Assembly (NCBI GenBank): GCA_029941785.1
Contig: JAPYTK010000018.1
Coordinates: forward strand, 1-37,867
Source: Polyangiaceae bacterium
Lineage (GTDB): Bacteria > Myxococcota_A > Polyangia > Polyangiales > Polyangiaceae
Length of the DNA: 37,867 nucleotides
Direction: 5' to 3'
Of this stretch, positions 15,334 through 24,255 are shown in pieces. A program made the position numbers and the translations under genes. The notes below the pieces were generated by a model, which saw nothing but the letters and a program-made list of their open reading frames with translations, made no database searches and was not told where the DNA came from. Each line of letters starts with the position of its first letter. The stretch's first letter is position 1.

Positions 15334-18300
15334 ATGTGGCTGTGGATCCTCGTTATCATCATTCTGTTGCTCAATTGGAGCGCTTGGCTGGTTCTCTCAC
15401 CGGAACCAGGAACGCTCGATCCGGAGCTTTATCCCTTCTGGATTGCGGTCACGGTCACTATCGTCGTGCTCGCGATCGTGGTCGGTCTGTACATTTACCG
15501 GCGGGTTCGTGCCGCTCGTGCGGCGCGTGCACTCGAGAAGGCCATCGCGCAGCAAGCCCAGGAGCAGGTCGCCAAGACGAAGCCGGAAGACACGGCTGAG
15601 GTACGCGAGCTCCATCGCAAGATGATGGAGGGCATGAAGGCCCTCAAGCAGTCGAGGCTGGCTGAGGGCAAGACGGGCGACCCACTGTACTCCCTGCCCT
15701 GGTACGCCCTGGTTGGTCCGCCTGGCTCCGGTAAGACGACGGCCCTTCGCTACTCCGGTCTCAGCTTCCCGTACCTCGATCCCGATGGGGGAGGGGTGCG
15801 CGGCGTAGGCGGCACACGTAACTGCGACTGGTGGTTTTGCAACCAAGCCATCTTGCTCGACACCGCAGGACGCTACACGAGCGAAGAGGCCGACTACGAC
15901 GAGTGGATGGCCTTCCTCGGCATGTTGAGAACCTACCGCCCGAAGAAGCCCCTCAATGGCGTCATCGTGACGGTGAGCGTGAGCGAACTGATCGACGCGA
16001 GCGAGGACGAAATCGAGCGCACCGCTGAGCGCATCCGCGAGCGGATCGACGAGATGCAAGAGCAGCTCAAGATGGTGATGCCCGTCTACGTCATGTTCAG
16101 CAAGTGCGATCTCGTCGCCGGTTTCGTCGAGTTCTTCGGGGATCTCAAGCGCAGTGAGCGCGGTCAAGCGTGGGGCGCGACCTTGCCCCTCAACATGAAC
16201 ATGGCCGATCCGGCTCAGGTTTTCGAGAACGAGTTTGATCTTCTCGTCGATCAACTCCACAAGCGGGCGATCCGGCGGGTCGGCAGCGATCGGACGAATC
16301 GTCGCGAAAAAGAGAAGATCTATCAATTTCCCCTCGAGTTTGCGGCGATCAAGCGCAATCTCGCAGATTTTCTCGGGGCAGCCTTCGCACCGATGGGAGG
16401 CGAGGGCGGCCGACAAGCCTCAGCGCCCATCCTGCGAGGGTTCTATTTCGCGAGCGGTACCCAAGAGGGTAAACCGCTCGACCGCGTCGTCGGCGCCATG
16501 GGCCGCGCCTTCGGTCTCCGAGCTGTAGAGGAAGAGGAGCCGACGAGCACCGAGAGCAAGAGCTTCTTCCTGCGCGAGATGTTCGAGAACGTGGTGTTTC
16601 CCGACCAATTGATCGCAGGGCGAACCGAAGGGGAGCTGAAGCGCATTCGGTTGCGGCGCGTCCTGGTTGCGGCCGCCGCGATGTGCATCGCGATCATCAT
16701 GGCTGGGCCAGCCGGTTGTTCTTTCTCGAACAACCGCGTGCTGCTCGCCGACGTGGAGTTGGTGTCCAAGCAGGCCGGCGACATCAAGTGGGCCGACGGG
16801 CGACCGTTGAGCCCCAAGCTCGACCAGCTCGACGAGCTGCGTGAGCGACTCCTCGTTCTCGATGGCTACAATCGAGATGGAGTACCCTGGCTGATGGGCT
16901 GGGGCATGTACCAGGGGGAAAAGGTGTTTCCGCCGCTCCTTCAACAGTACATCGCCTTGCTCCGCGGCGCTTTCATCGCGCCGGTGAAGAGTCGGCTCGA
17001 AGACGAATTGGCGGTTATCGACGGCTCCAATTACGGCGAGCAATACGACACCTTGAGAACCTACCTATTGCTGAACGACGTGATCCACGTCAATCAGGAG
17101 GATCCCGATAATCAGCCCAACACGGCATGGGAGACGGACCGCTTGACCGCGCGCTGGGCGAAGCTCTTGCGACAGCAGGGAGCGGGTTCCGAGATCGACG
17201 AAGACGATCTGCGCAAGCGCCTGAACCGTCATTCGAGCTACTATGTCGACCTCTTGGGCCGGGCCAAGGTGAAGGGCGAGCCCCTCAAGAAGCCGCTAGT
17301 GGAGGGCGCCCGCGCTCGACTCAGCCGCGTGGGTCGCAACAAGCAGTTTTATGAGCGATTCGTCGTGTCCCTGATCAAAGTGAAGCGCGACCCCTTGGGC
17401 GCCGACACGGCCGAGAACCGCAAGTATCCACCGCTAGAGCTGTCGAAGCTGTTCGTGGACCGAGCCGAGGTGCTGACGATACTGAGCAGTCGGCGGTACA
17501 AGCGCGAGAACAAATACCAGCAGGTGAGGGGTCCATTTACGAAGCGTGGCCGTGCCGCGGTGCTCGCGAAGCTGAAGAATGGCGCCAAGATCCTCGAGCG
17601 CGAAAAATGGGTCGTCCCGATCGCGAAACGCGAAAAGGACGTAAAGTTCGAAATCGAGAAGCTACTCAAGCAAGTTCGGCAGGACTACGATGGCCAGTAC
17701 ATTGCCGAGTGGACCGACTTCTTCCGAGATATTGCGGTGTCCATTCCTGCCAACAACCTCGAGGCGATCGGGGAGTTTCGTGTGCTGTCCACGCCCGAGT
17801 GGCCGTACATGCGCCTGCTCAAGGCGTTGCGAGAAAATACGCAATTCGGCGAGACCAAATCACCAACCGAAAAGGCACAATCTGATCGGGGCGTGCTCAG
17901 TCAGATCAAGCGTCGGGCGCGCTCAGGACTCGGCCGCAGGCTGAAGACCAACCTCAGCGGTCTCGGTCTCGGGGGCGGCGGGGCCGACGAATACGTCGAT
18001 CCGATACCACCTGCGTTCAAGGCCATGGTGGAATTTGGTTTCCCGGCTAGTGCAAAGAAGGATGAGCCTCCTCCTCCGGGAGCGCTCGCGACCTACATTG
18101 GCGAGCTCGAGAAGCTCGCTGGACAGATGACGATCATCGAGGAAGGACCGCCGAGCGCGGACACCGCCAAGGCGACCGATCAGTTCAAAGCGGCGGTAGC
18201 GATCGCCGAGACGAAGCTGCTGAGCTTGGATCGTCGCGGGCAAAATCTCATGCGTGACCTGCTGATGAACCCTCTGCGTCAGTCCTACAAGGCGATGGTC

Positions 18301-19056
18301 AAGAGTGCGGGCGGCGCAGCGAGTGGGTTGTGGGAAGTTGCCGTGTGGCCGACGTATCGCGACACCATCATGAACCGCTATCCCTTCAATGACGCGGCTA
18401 CGCGCGACGCTTCGTTCGAAGACGCCGTGGCCTTCTTCCAACCGAAGGAAGGGATATTGTGGGGTTTCTACGACAGCTACCTGAAGAGCTTCCATCGTCG
18501 GGTTGGCTTCACCTTCGTCCCGGCCACCCAGCTCGGTGGCGTGCCGCGACCCGCGCGTCGTTACACGCCCTTCAATCCGAACCTGTACAACTGTTTGGAG
18601 CGGGCCTCGATAATCACCGACGCGCTCTTTTCTCAGGGGAATCCTGGCGTGAAGTTCAAGGTCAACCTCACCACGGTCAGCCCGATCGTGAGCGAGATTA
18701 TCTTTGAACTCGACGGCCAACAGCGCAGTTATCGGAACGAACGGGAGTTTTGGCGTAACTTCACCTGGCCCGGCAAAGACGAGCCCTCCGCTGCGATCCG
18801 CGTCAAGGGCGCGGGTGGCTTGAACGAGGAAATTCGGCGCGACGGTCCTTGGGGCCTGTTCCGGCTCCTCGAGGCCGGACGGACGTCCTCCAAAGAGGGC
18901 GATGACAAGACCTTCGTAGCGGAATGGCAAATGGCCGCGCCGCCGGTGACCGTTCGTATGCAGATTCGACCCACCCGCGCGAATCATCCGATGTCCCCTC
19001 GTTTTTTCCGCAACATGAACTGCCCTTCGGGGATCGGCGACACCTTCGGCGGCTGA
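15334..19056 (+). CDS. tssM: T6SS inner-membrane protein TssM (IcmF)
   Basis: TssM (1240 residues) spans the envelope from the cytoplasm to TssJ. Two N-terminal transmembrane helices (about residues 1-20 and 32-52) precede a cytoplasmic GTPase-like domain with Walker A GPPGSGKTT (128-136) and the ILLDTAGRY switch. A third transmembrane helix (about 445-465) leads to a long periplasmic part ending in the IcmF C-terminal domain (GLWEVAVWPTYRDTIMNRYP and FNPNLYNCLERASIITDALF). The ATG at 15334 was chosen because AAGGAG lies 12 bases upstream. A GTG at 15280 would add 18 residues but has no ribosome binding site. The Walker A lysine is present, which is not the case in all TssM. Confidence 0.96.
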   Translation: MWLWILVIIILLLNWSAWLVLSPEPGTLDPELYPFWIAVTVTIVVLAIVVGLYIYRRVRAARAARALEKAIAQQAQEQVAKTKPEDTAEVRELHRKMMEGMKALKQSRLAEGKTGDPLYSLPWYALVGPPGSGKTTALRYSGLSFPYLDPDGGGVRGVGGTRNCDWWFCNQAILLDTAGRYTSEEADYDEWMAFLGMLRTYRPKKPLNGVIVTVSVSELIDASEDEIERTAERIRERIDEMQEQLKMVMPVYVMFSKCDLVAGFVEFFGDLKRSERGQAWGATLPLNMNMADPAQVFENEFDLLVDQLHKRAIRRVGSDRTNRREKEKIYQFPLEFAAIKRNLADFLGAAFAPMGGEGGRQASAPILRGFYFASGTQEGKPLDRVVGAMGRAFGLRAVEEEEPTSTESKSFFLREMFENVVFPDQLIAGRTEGELKRIRLRRVLVAAAAMCIAIIMAGPAGCSFSNNRVLLADVELVSKQAGDIKWADGRPLSPKLDQLDELRERLLVLDGYNRDGVPWLMGWGMYQGEKVFPPLLQQYIALLRGAFIAPVKSRLEDELAVIDGSNYGEQYDTLRTYLLLNDVIHVNQEDPDNQPNTAWETDRLTARWAKLLRQQGAGSEIDEDDLRKRLNRHSSYYVDLLGRAKVKGEPLKKPLVEGARARLSRVGRNKQFYERFVVSLIKVKRDPLGADTAENRKYPPLELSKLFVDRAEVLTILSSRRYKRENKYQQVRGPFTKRGRAAVLAKLKNGAKILEREKWVVPIAKREKDVKFEIEKLLKQVRQDYDGQYIAEWTDFFRDIAVSIPANNLEAIGEFRVLSTPEWPYMRLLKALRENTQFGETKSPTEKAQSDRGVLSQIKRRARSGLGRRLKTNLSGLGLGGGGADEYVDPIPPAFKAMVEFGFPASAKKDEPPPPGALATYIGELEKLAGQMTIIEEGPPSADTAKATDQFKAAVAIAETKLLSLDRRGQNLMRDLLMNPLRQSYKAMVKSAGGAASGLWEVAVWPTYRDTIMNRYPFNDAATRDASFEDAVAFFQPKEGILWGFYDSYLKSFHRRVGFTFVPATQLGGVPRPARRYTPFNPNLYNCLERASIITDALFSQGNPGVKFKVNLTTVSPIVSEIIFELDGQQRSYRNEREFWRNFTWPGKDEPSAAIRVKGAGGLNEEIRRDGPWGLFRLLEAGRTSSKEGDDKTFVAEWQMAAPPVTVRMQIRPTRANHPMSPRFFRNMNCPSGIGDTFGG

Positions 19057-19236
19057 CTTCCCTGCCCCGGACCGGTTTGGCGCCTCGCCATCCCGTCGAA
19101 TCGGGTCGCGAGCGCCTCTCGTGGCGGGGGCCGCCCGGCCGAGGGGGTCGGCAAACGTCGAAATTGAGCGGTCGGCGTTCGGGCGAGCTTGGCGCAGTCT
19201 CCCGACCGTTGTATTGCAATCTTCGAGCAATCTCAG

Positions 19237-20208
19237 ATGGCATTTTGGCGAGCGAAGAAATCTCAGCCTCCGGTCGTGTCCTGTTTCGGGAAATTGGCGG
19301 CGACGGGTGATTTCATTCGGCACAACGCCGCGACACCGGAGAACCAGGCCTTCGATCAGTGGGTCGGTACCGCTGTCAATTTCGCCAAGGAGACGCTGGC
19401 CGAACACTTCTCGACCTACTACACGCCGAGCGTGGGATTGTTCATCTACCGCGGCGACTGCAGTGGTGGGCAAGAGCCCGAACGGGGTCTGGTGGGGGTC
19501 TGGGCGGCGAGCGGTGATAGCGCCGGCAGACGCTACCCGATGGCGATCATGACGGCGTACGATTACGAGCAAATGCTGGCGGTCGGGCCGGCCTTGCCGA
19601 TCGCGGTCTGGCCTTTCTTGACGGCGGCCTACGATCTGGTGACCAACGGGCGCGAGCTCGCACCGGACGAGTTTGTCGGGCGTGTGGCTCAGATCCAGCC
19701 CGTGCCGCTCGACCAAGCCGAGTCGGCGGTCGCGGGCTACACGAGCTGGATCGAGCAACAGTCGATGAGCGCGTTCTGGCAGAGCGCGTTTGGCTCGGAG
19801 GATTGGCGTCACCCCGTAATGATGAACCTCCATGCTTCGCTGGAGTTGTTCGTTGGGTCGGACCGACCACAGACGAATCTCGCGCTCCGCTTCCCATTGG
19901 GCAGTGGCGACGCCTATGCGGCTGCCGTGTGGCTCGACATGACCTTGCGACTCGGAAAGTGGAGCCGCACCGTCAACAGTGCTTTTTGGTCGCCGCAGCG
20001 CGATCTGACGATCCACATCGGTCCGCCCCATATCGCGACATTTCGGGAGATTATTGCATCGAGCGAAGGCGGATCCGAGCATGTGATGGACATGCTTCAG
20101 CCACCGAGCATGGAGCTCAGTGTGGCTCGCGAGCGGTTGGCGCCGGCGCTTCGCGAGACGGTCGACAATGTCGATCAGTCTATTGCGAGTTTTCTACGCT
20201 CGTTGTGA
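19237..20208 (+). CDS. tagF: T6SS-associated regulator TagF (ImpM)
   Basis: A 323-residue TagF/ImpM-family protein. The N-terminal CFGKLAATGDFIRHN matches the family signature. GLVGVWAASGDSAGRRYPMAI follows, then a mixed domain with PVMMNLHASLELFVG. In Pseudomonas and Agrobacterium, TagF restrains T6SS activity and interacts with the FHA protein, acting separately from or with the PpkA/PppA switch. The ATG at 19237 fits the family N-terminus; a TTG at 19189 would add 16 residues. It lies between tssM and tssA on the same strand. The 180 bases before it hold no gene I can support. Confidence 0.88.
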   Translation: MAFWRAKKSQPPVVSCFGKLAATGDFIRHNAATPENQAFDQWVGTAVNFAKETLAEHFSTYYTPSVGLFIYRGDCSGGQEPERGLVGVWAASGDSAGRRYPMAIMTAYDYEQMLAVGPALPIAVWPFLTAAYDLVTNGRELAPDEFVGRVAQIQPVPLDQAESAVAGYTSWIEQQSMSAFWQSAFGSEDWRHPVMMNLHASLELFVGSDRPQTNLALRFPLGSGDAYAAAVWLDMTLRLGKWSRTVNSAFWSPQRDLTIHIGPPHIATFREIIASSEGGSEHVMDMLQPPSMELSVARERLAPALRETVDNVDQSIASFLRSL

Positions 20209-20261
20209 GACGGTGGCCCGATCACCGAGATGCTTTCTTCGTCGAGGTGTCCGGGCTAAAA

Positions 20262-20268
20262 AGGAGGG
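20262..20268 (+). promoter_or_regulatory. Strong ribosome binding site of tssA
   Basis: AGGAGGG three bases before the ATG at 20272. It is the closest match to the Shine-Dalgarno consensus in the secretion cluster, although the spacing is short. Confidence 0.6.
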
Positions 20269-20271
20269 ACC

Positions 20272-21918
20272 ATGTCGGAAGAACTCATCGCCGCGTCGAT
20301 CGAACGCATCAAGGACCTGCTCGAACCTATCAATGGTGGGGTCGGCGAAGATGTCTCCTACGATGAAAAATTCGACGAGATCAAGAACGAAACCGAGAAG
20401 CTGACCTCCTTCGGAGGGGACCAACCGGACTGGAGCATTGTTGGGGTGTTGGCTGAGGAACTCCTTCAAGACAAATCGAAGGATTTTCGTATCGCTAGCT
20501 ACTTGGCGACCTGCAAGATCCGCGAACCGAAACTCGAGAGCGTGCTCGATGGTTTGCTGCTCATACAGGAGACGTCGAACCGATTCTGGGACGACATGTA
20601 TCCGCCGCTTCGTCGCCTGCGCGCACGTGCCGGCATGATCGGTTGGATGAGCGACACGGCGGGGGAAGAGGTCGCCAACATCAAGCTGAAGCCAGCCGAC
20701 AAGGCCATGTGCGACGCCATCGATAGCGCGTACAAGGCGCTCGACGCGGACATGCGCGAGAAGATGGGTGAGGCGTACCCGGGGATGTCGACGCTGCGCG
20801 AGTCCGTTCGCGGGCTCGTTTCCAACTGTCCCAAAGAGAAGCCGAAGGCCGAACCGAAGGCCGCCCCGGCACAGGCGGCTCCAGGTGGGGCGGCCCCGGC
20901 TGCCTCGGCAGGGGGCGTGAGTCTCGGAGACGTCAGCACGCCGGATGCCGCGCTCAAGAGTATCGCGACGATGGCGACACAGCTCAAGAAGATTGGCGCT
21001 GTGCTGCGCGACGCGAAGCCAGACGATCCCCTTGCGTATCGATACGGGCGAATGGGCCAATGGATGCCTGTTGCCGGACCCCCGCCCACGCCTGCCGGCG
21101 ATGGAAAGACGTTGGTGCCTCCACCCCCGCCTCATCTCAAACAGCGCTTCGAGACGCTGGTCCAAACGGGTGATTGGCTCACCTTGCTCCGAGAAGCCGA
21201 CAACATAGGGGGGGAGCAGCTCCTGTGGCTGGATCCCCAACGCTACGTCGCCACCGCGATGGCCGCCTTGGGGGTGACGGCCATCAAGGCCCGGGAGGAA
21301 TTGCTGATGCAAGTCGCATTGTTCCTCAAGCGTGTCCCGAACCTACCGAAGCTCAGTTTCTCGGACGGTACGCCGCTGGCAGACGGTCGCACCCAAATGT
21401 GGATCGACAGTGATGTCACGCCGGTGCTCGCTGGGGACGGTGGCGGCGGAGGCGGCGGCGGCGGAGGGGCCTTGCTCGCCGAGCCCATCAAGGAGGCCCG
21501 GGGGCTCGCGGTGAAGGGCGAACTCTCCAAGGCGGTCGATCTGGTGACGGCAGCGGCAAGCACCGCCCCGACTCCCGCGGATCGATTCCGTGGCCGACTC
21601 GCCGTGGCGCAGTTGTGCTTGCAGGCCGGCAAGTACGCTATCGCACGCGGCCAGCTCGAGGGTTTGGCCGAGATCATCGACCAGCATCATCTCACGAGGT
21701 GGGATCCGGCGCTGTGTGCCGAGGTGTACTCCGGGCTCTATGCCACCCACAAGGCCATGAATGACGCCCTCAAGCCCAAGGCAAACACGCCGGTGGCTCC
21801 GGGGATGCCGCCGCCGGGCCCTTCTGCCGAGGCTTTAGCCGAGCAACGGCACATTTTCGAGCAACTCTGCCAGCTCGATCCCGCAGAAGCTCTCAAGCTC
21901 GCGGGCAACAAGAAGTAG
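20272..21918 (+). CDS. tssA: T6SS assembly protein TssA
   Basis: TssA (548 residues) organises baseplate docking and tube/sheath growth. The N-terminal ImpA domain spans about residues 10-130 (SKDFRIASYLATC, then LLLIQETSNRFWDDMYPPLR). A proline/alanine/lysine linker (about 185-215) leads to a middle region. The C-terminal part (about 440-510) resembles the VasJ-type end, with FRGRLAVAQLCLQAGKYAIA and HLTRWDPALCAEVYSGLY. A run of ten glycines near residue 393 (GDGGGGGGGGGG) forms a second flexible linker. The exact TssA subclass cannot be assigned by eye. The gap to tagF is 63 bases, and the 228-base gap downstream separates it from tssB. Confidence 0.9.
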   Translation: MSEELIAASIERIKDLLEPINGGVGEDVSYDEKFDEIKNETEKLTSFGGDQPDWSIVGVLAEELLQDKSKDFRIASYLATCKIREPKLESVLDGLLLIQETSNRFWDDMYPPLRRLRARAGMIGWMSDTAGEEVANIKLKPADKAMCDAIDSAYKALDADMREKMGEAYPGMSTLRESVRGLVSNCPKEKPKAEPKAAPAQAAPGGAAPAASAGGVSLGDVSTPDAALKSIATMATQLKKIGAVLRDAKPDDPLAYRYGRMGQWMPVAGPPPTPAGDGKTLVPPPPPHLKQRFETLVQTGDWLTLLREADNIGGEQLLWLDPQRYVATAMAALGVTAIKAREELLMQVALFLKRVPNLPKLSFSDGTPLADGRTQMWIDSDVTPVLAGDGGGGGGGGGGALLAEPIKEARGLAVKGELSKAVDLVTAAASTAPTPADRFRGRLAVAQLCLQAGKYAIARGQLEGLAEIIDQHHLTRWDPALCAEVYSGLYATHKAMNDALKPKANTPVAPGMPPPGPSAEALAEQRHIFEQLCQLDPAEALKLAGNKK

Positions 21919-21945
21919 CCGCGGAAGCTCCCGCTGGGAATTTCT

Positions 21946-21960
21946 TCGCGCGTTACGCGA
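21946..21960 (+). other. Small hairpin in the tssA-tssB gap
   Basis: TCGCG-CGTTA-CGCGA forms a perfect five-base stem 27 bases after the tssA stop. It has no T-run after it. The rest of the 228-base gap holds an A-rich stretch (about 21992-22012) but no convincing -35/-10 pair. A separate promoter for tssBC, needed in large amounts, is plausible but not shown. Confidence 0.25.
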
Positions 21961-22131
21961 GCTGCGAGTCTCTTTGAGCCTGACTCTCCAACTAAAAACG
22001 CCTGCGAAAAAAGTCGCCCCCAGCAGGAAAAGGTGGTGCGATCCGAAGCACTCATGGGTATGCTGCCCGCCCTGATTGATTCTCTTCCTCTGGGGAATTG
22101 AGTGGGGCAACAACAATCGAGTCCGGGGGAT

Positions 22132-22137
22132 AAGGAG
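22132..22137 (+). promoter_or_regulatory. Ribosome binding site fixing the tssB start
   Basis: AAGGAG nine bases before the ATG at 22147. It excludes the upstream in-frame codon at 22102 as the main start. Confidence 0.65.
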
Positions 22138-22146
22138 CTATCTGGG

Positions 22147-22644
22147 ATGGCGAAGGAAGGTTCAGTCGCGCCTAAAGAACGCGTCAATATCGTATACAAG
22201 CCTGCTACGGGAGACGCGCAGGAAGAAGTTGAACTGCCGCTGAAGATGCTCATGATGGGCGACTTCACGCAAAAGCCAGATCCGCGCCCGGTCGAAGACC
22301 GCAAGCCGATCAACGTCGACAAGGACAATTTTTCGAAGGTCATGAGCGAACAAAAGCTCAGCCTCGAATTTGCCGTTCCGGATCGGCTCAGTGACGAAGA
22401 GGACGCCGAACTCAACGTGAATCTTCGGTTCCGTCGTCTTTCCGACATGGAGCCCGAAGCGATCGCTAATCAGGTTCCGGAGCTCAAGAAGTTGCTCGAT
22501 CTACGCGCAGCGCTGACGGCTCTCAAGGGGCCGTTGGGGAATGCGAAGGCCTTCCGCAACAAGATCCAAGGGGTCCTCGAAGATCCGGGTTCGCGGAACA
22601 AGATTATCAACGAGCTCGGGCTCAAGAAGGAAGAAGGGGAGTAG
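22147..22644 (+). CDS. tssB: T6SS sheath small subunit TssB (VipA)
   Basis: TssB (165 residues) forms the contractile sheath as a heterodimer with TssC. Family features are SVAPKERVNIVYKPATGDAQ, LPLKMLMMGDFTQKPDPRPV, INVDKDNFSKVM and VPELKKLLDLRAALTALKGPL, in order over the full length. The start at 22147 is set by a strong ribosome binding site. tssC begins three bases after the stop, so the two are translated together, as expected for 1:1 partners. Confidence 0.97.
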   Translation: MAKEGSVAPKERVNIVYKPATGDAQEEVELPLKMLMMGDFTQKPDPRPVEDRKPINVDKDNFSKVMSEQKLSLEFAVPDRLSDEEDAELNVNLRFRRLSDMEPEAIANQVPELKKLLDLRAALTALKGPLGNAKAFRNKIQGVLEDPGSRNKIINELGLKKEEGE

Positions 22645-22647
22645 ACG

Positions 22648-24129
22648 ATGACCCAGGAAGCACAAGGTGACGGCGCTGGCGCACAGACGCTGGAAGGCGA
22701 TTCGCTGCTCGATGAAATCCTAGCCGAAACGAAGATGAGACCCGGCGACGAGGGCTACGAAATCGCCAAGGCCGGTGTTCAGGCCTTCATTGCAGAGCTT
22801 GTTCAGCCGAAGCGTGAAGGCGAGAAGATCGACAAGGCGCTCGTCGACGCGATGATCGCAGAGATCGATCACAAGCTATCTCGTCAAATCGACGAGATCA
22901 TGCACAACGATGGCTTTCAGAAAATCGAGAGCGCTTGGCGCGGACTGAAGTTCTGCATCGATCGCGTCGATTTTCGCGAGAACATCAAGGTCGAGATGCT
23001 CAATGCGTCCAAAGAAGACCTGCTCATGGACTTCGAGGACTCACCCGAGATTCCGAAGAGTGGTTTGTACAAGACGATCTACTCGGCTGAGTACGGCACA
23101 TTCGGTGGTCGTCCCTACGGCTTGCTCGTCGGCAACTACGACTTCGGTCCGGGACCGCAGGACATCGCGCTCTTGCAGAACCTCGCGGCAGTGGCGACGA
23201 TGGCGCATGCGCCGTTCATCGCGGCGGCTGGCCCGGAGTTCTTCGGTCTGGACGACTATATCGGTCTGCCGAACATGAAGGACCTCAAGGCTGTTTTCGA
23301 GGGGCCGCAATACACCAAGTGGCAGAGCTTCCGCGAGTCGGAGGATTCTCGGTACGTCGGACTGACGATGCCTCGATTCTTGCTGCGCTTGCCGTACGGG
23401 CAGAACACCCGTCCGGTGAAGGCCTTCAACTACGAAGAAGAGGTCATCGGCGAGCACCAGAGTTACTTGTGGGGCAACTCGGCTTTCGCGCTTGCAACGC
23501 GCGTGGCTGATAGTTTCGCGAAGTATCGCTGGTGTCCGAACATCATCGGTCCTCAAGCGGGTGGCGCGTTGGAAGATCTACCGCTCCATCAGTACGAGGC
23601 CATGGGTGAAATGCAGACCAAGGTTCCGACCGAGATCATGCTCACCGAGCGTCGCGAGTACGAGCTATCCGAAGAGGGCTTCATTGGCCTCACTTTCCGC
23701 AAGGACTCGGATAACGCGTGTTTCTTCTCTGCCAACTCGTGCCAGAAGCCCAAGAGCTTCGGCAATAGCGCCGAAGGCAAGGATGCGGAGCTCAACTACC
23801 GACTCGGTACGCAATTGCCGTACCTGTTCGTGACTTGCCGCCTGGCGCACTACATCAAGGTGCTACAGCGTGAGCAAATCGGTAGCTGGAAAGAGCGCGC
23901 GGATCTCGAGCGCGAGCTCAATCAGTGGATCGGTCAGTATGTCGCCGACATGGAAGCACCGCCGAAGGGCGTCCGCTCCCGTCGTCCGCTTCGTGCTGCG
24001 AAGATCGAGGTGACGGACGTTCCTGGCAACGCCGGCTGGTACAAGGTCGACATGAAGGTTCGCCCACACTTCAAGTACATGGGTGCGTCCTTCACGCTGG
24101 GCCTCGTCGGCAAGCTCGACAAGGAATAG
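22648..24129 (+). CDS. tssC: T6SS sheath large subunit TssC (VipB)
   Basis: TssC (493 residues, normal length) builds the sheath with TssB. The N-terminal helix SLLDEILAETKM (19-30) corresponds to the segment recognised by ClpV in known systems. IMHNDGFQKIESAWRGLKF, YGLLVGNYDFGPGPQD, GGALEDLPLHQY and the closing KVRPHFKYMGASFTLGLVGK are all family signatures. GGGGAG-type bases precede the ATG at 22648. It is the last gene of the plus-strand T6SS block and is followed by a strong hairpin. Confidence 0.98.
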   Translation: MTQEAQGDGAGAQTLEGDSLLDEILAETKMRPGDEGYEIAKAGVQAFIAELVQPKREGEKIDKALVDAMIAEIDHKLSRQIDEIMHNDGFQKIESAWRGLKFCIDRVDFRENIKVEMLNASKEDLLMDFEDSPEIPKSGLYKTIYSAEYGTFGGRPYGLLVGNYDFGPGPQDIALLQNLAAVATMAHAPFIAAAGPEFFGLDDYIGLPNMKDLKAVFEGPQYTKWQSFRESEDSRYVGLTMPRFLLRLPYGQNTRPVKAFNYEEEVIGEHQSYLWGNSAFALATRVADSFAKYRWCPNIIGPQAGGALEDLPLHQYEAMGEMQTKVPTEIMLTERREYELSEEGFIGLTFRKDSDNACFFSANSCQKPKSFGNSAEGKDAELNYRLGTQLPYLFVTCRLAHYIKVLQREQIGSWKERADLERELNQWIGQYVADMEAPPKGVRSRRPLRAAKIEVTDVPGNAGWYKVDMKVRPHFKYMGASFTLGLVGKLDKE

Positions 24130-24172
24130 TGGCTCAGAAGCCGCGCCGGTCCTTTGGGGCCTGTGCGTGAAG

Positions 24173-24204
24173 CGAAGACCGATGAGAAATCTCGTCGGTC
24201 TTCG
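24173..24204 (+). terminator. Strong hairpin terminator after tssC
   Basis: A 15-base stem (CGAAGACCGATGAGA with TCTCGTCGGTCTTCG, one G-U wobble) and a two-base loop, 43 bases after the tssC stop and 52 bases before the 3' end of the convergent glycosyltransferase gene. The tail TCATTTTG is short in T, so termination may be partly factor-dependent. The stem would work in both directions. Confidence 0.7.
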
Positions 24205-24255
24205 TCATTTTGTGGGACGGTGGCGGGGGCTTCGAGAACAAGCGCAGCGGGTCGC

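Noticed and set aside
16700-16740. Lipobox-like AGPAGC inside TssM
   Set aside because: It is internal, within the third membrane helix, and not at a protein N-terminus.
17923-20082. 719-residue minus-strand frame opposite tssM and tagF
   Set aside because: Its Arg/His/Gly-rich composition mirrors well-supported genes on the other strand; it is a GC-driven shadow.
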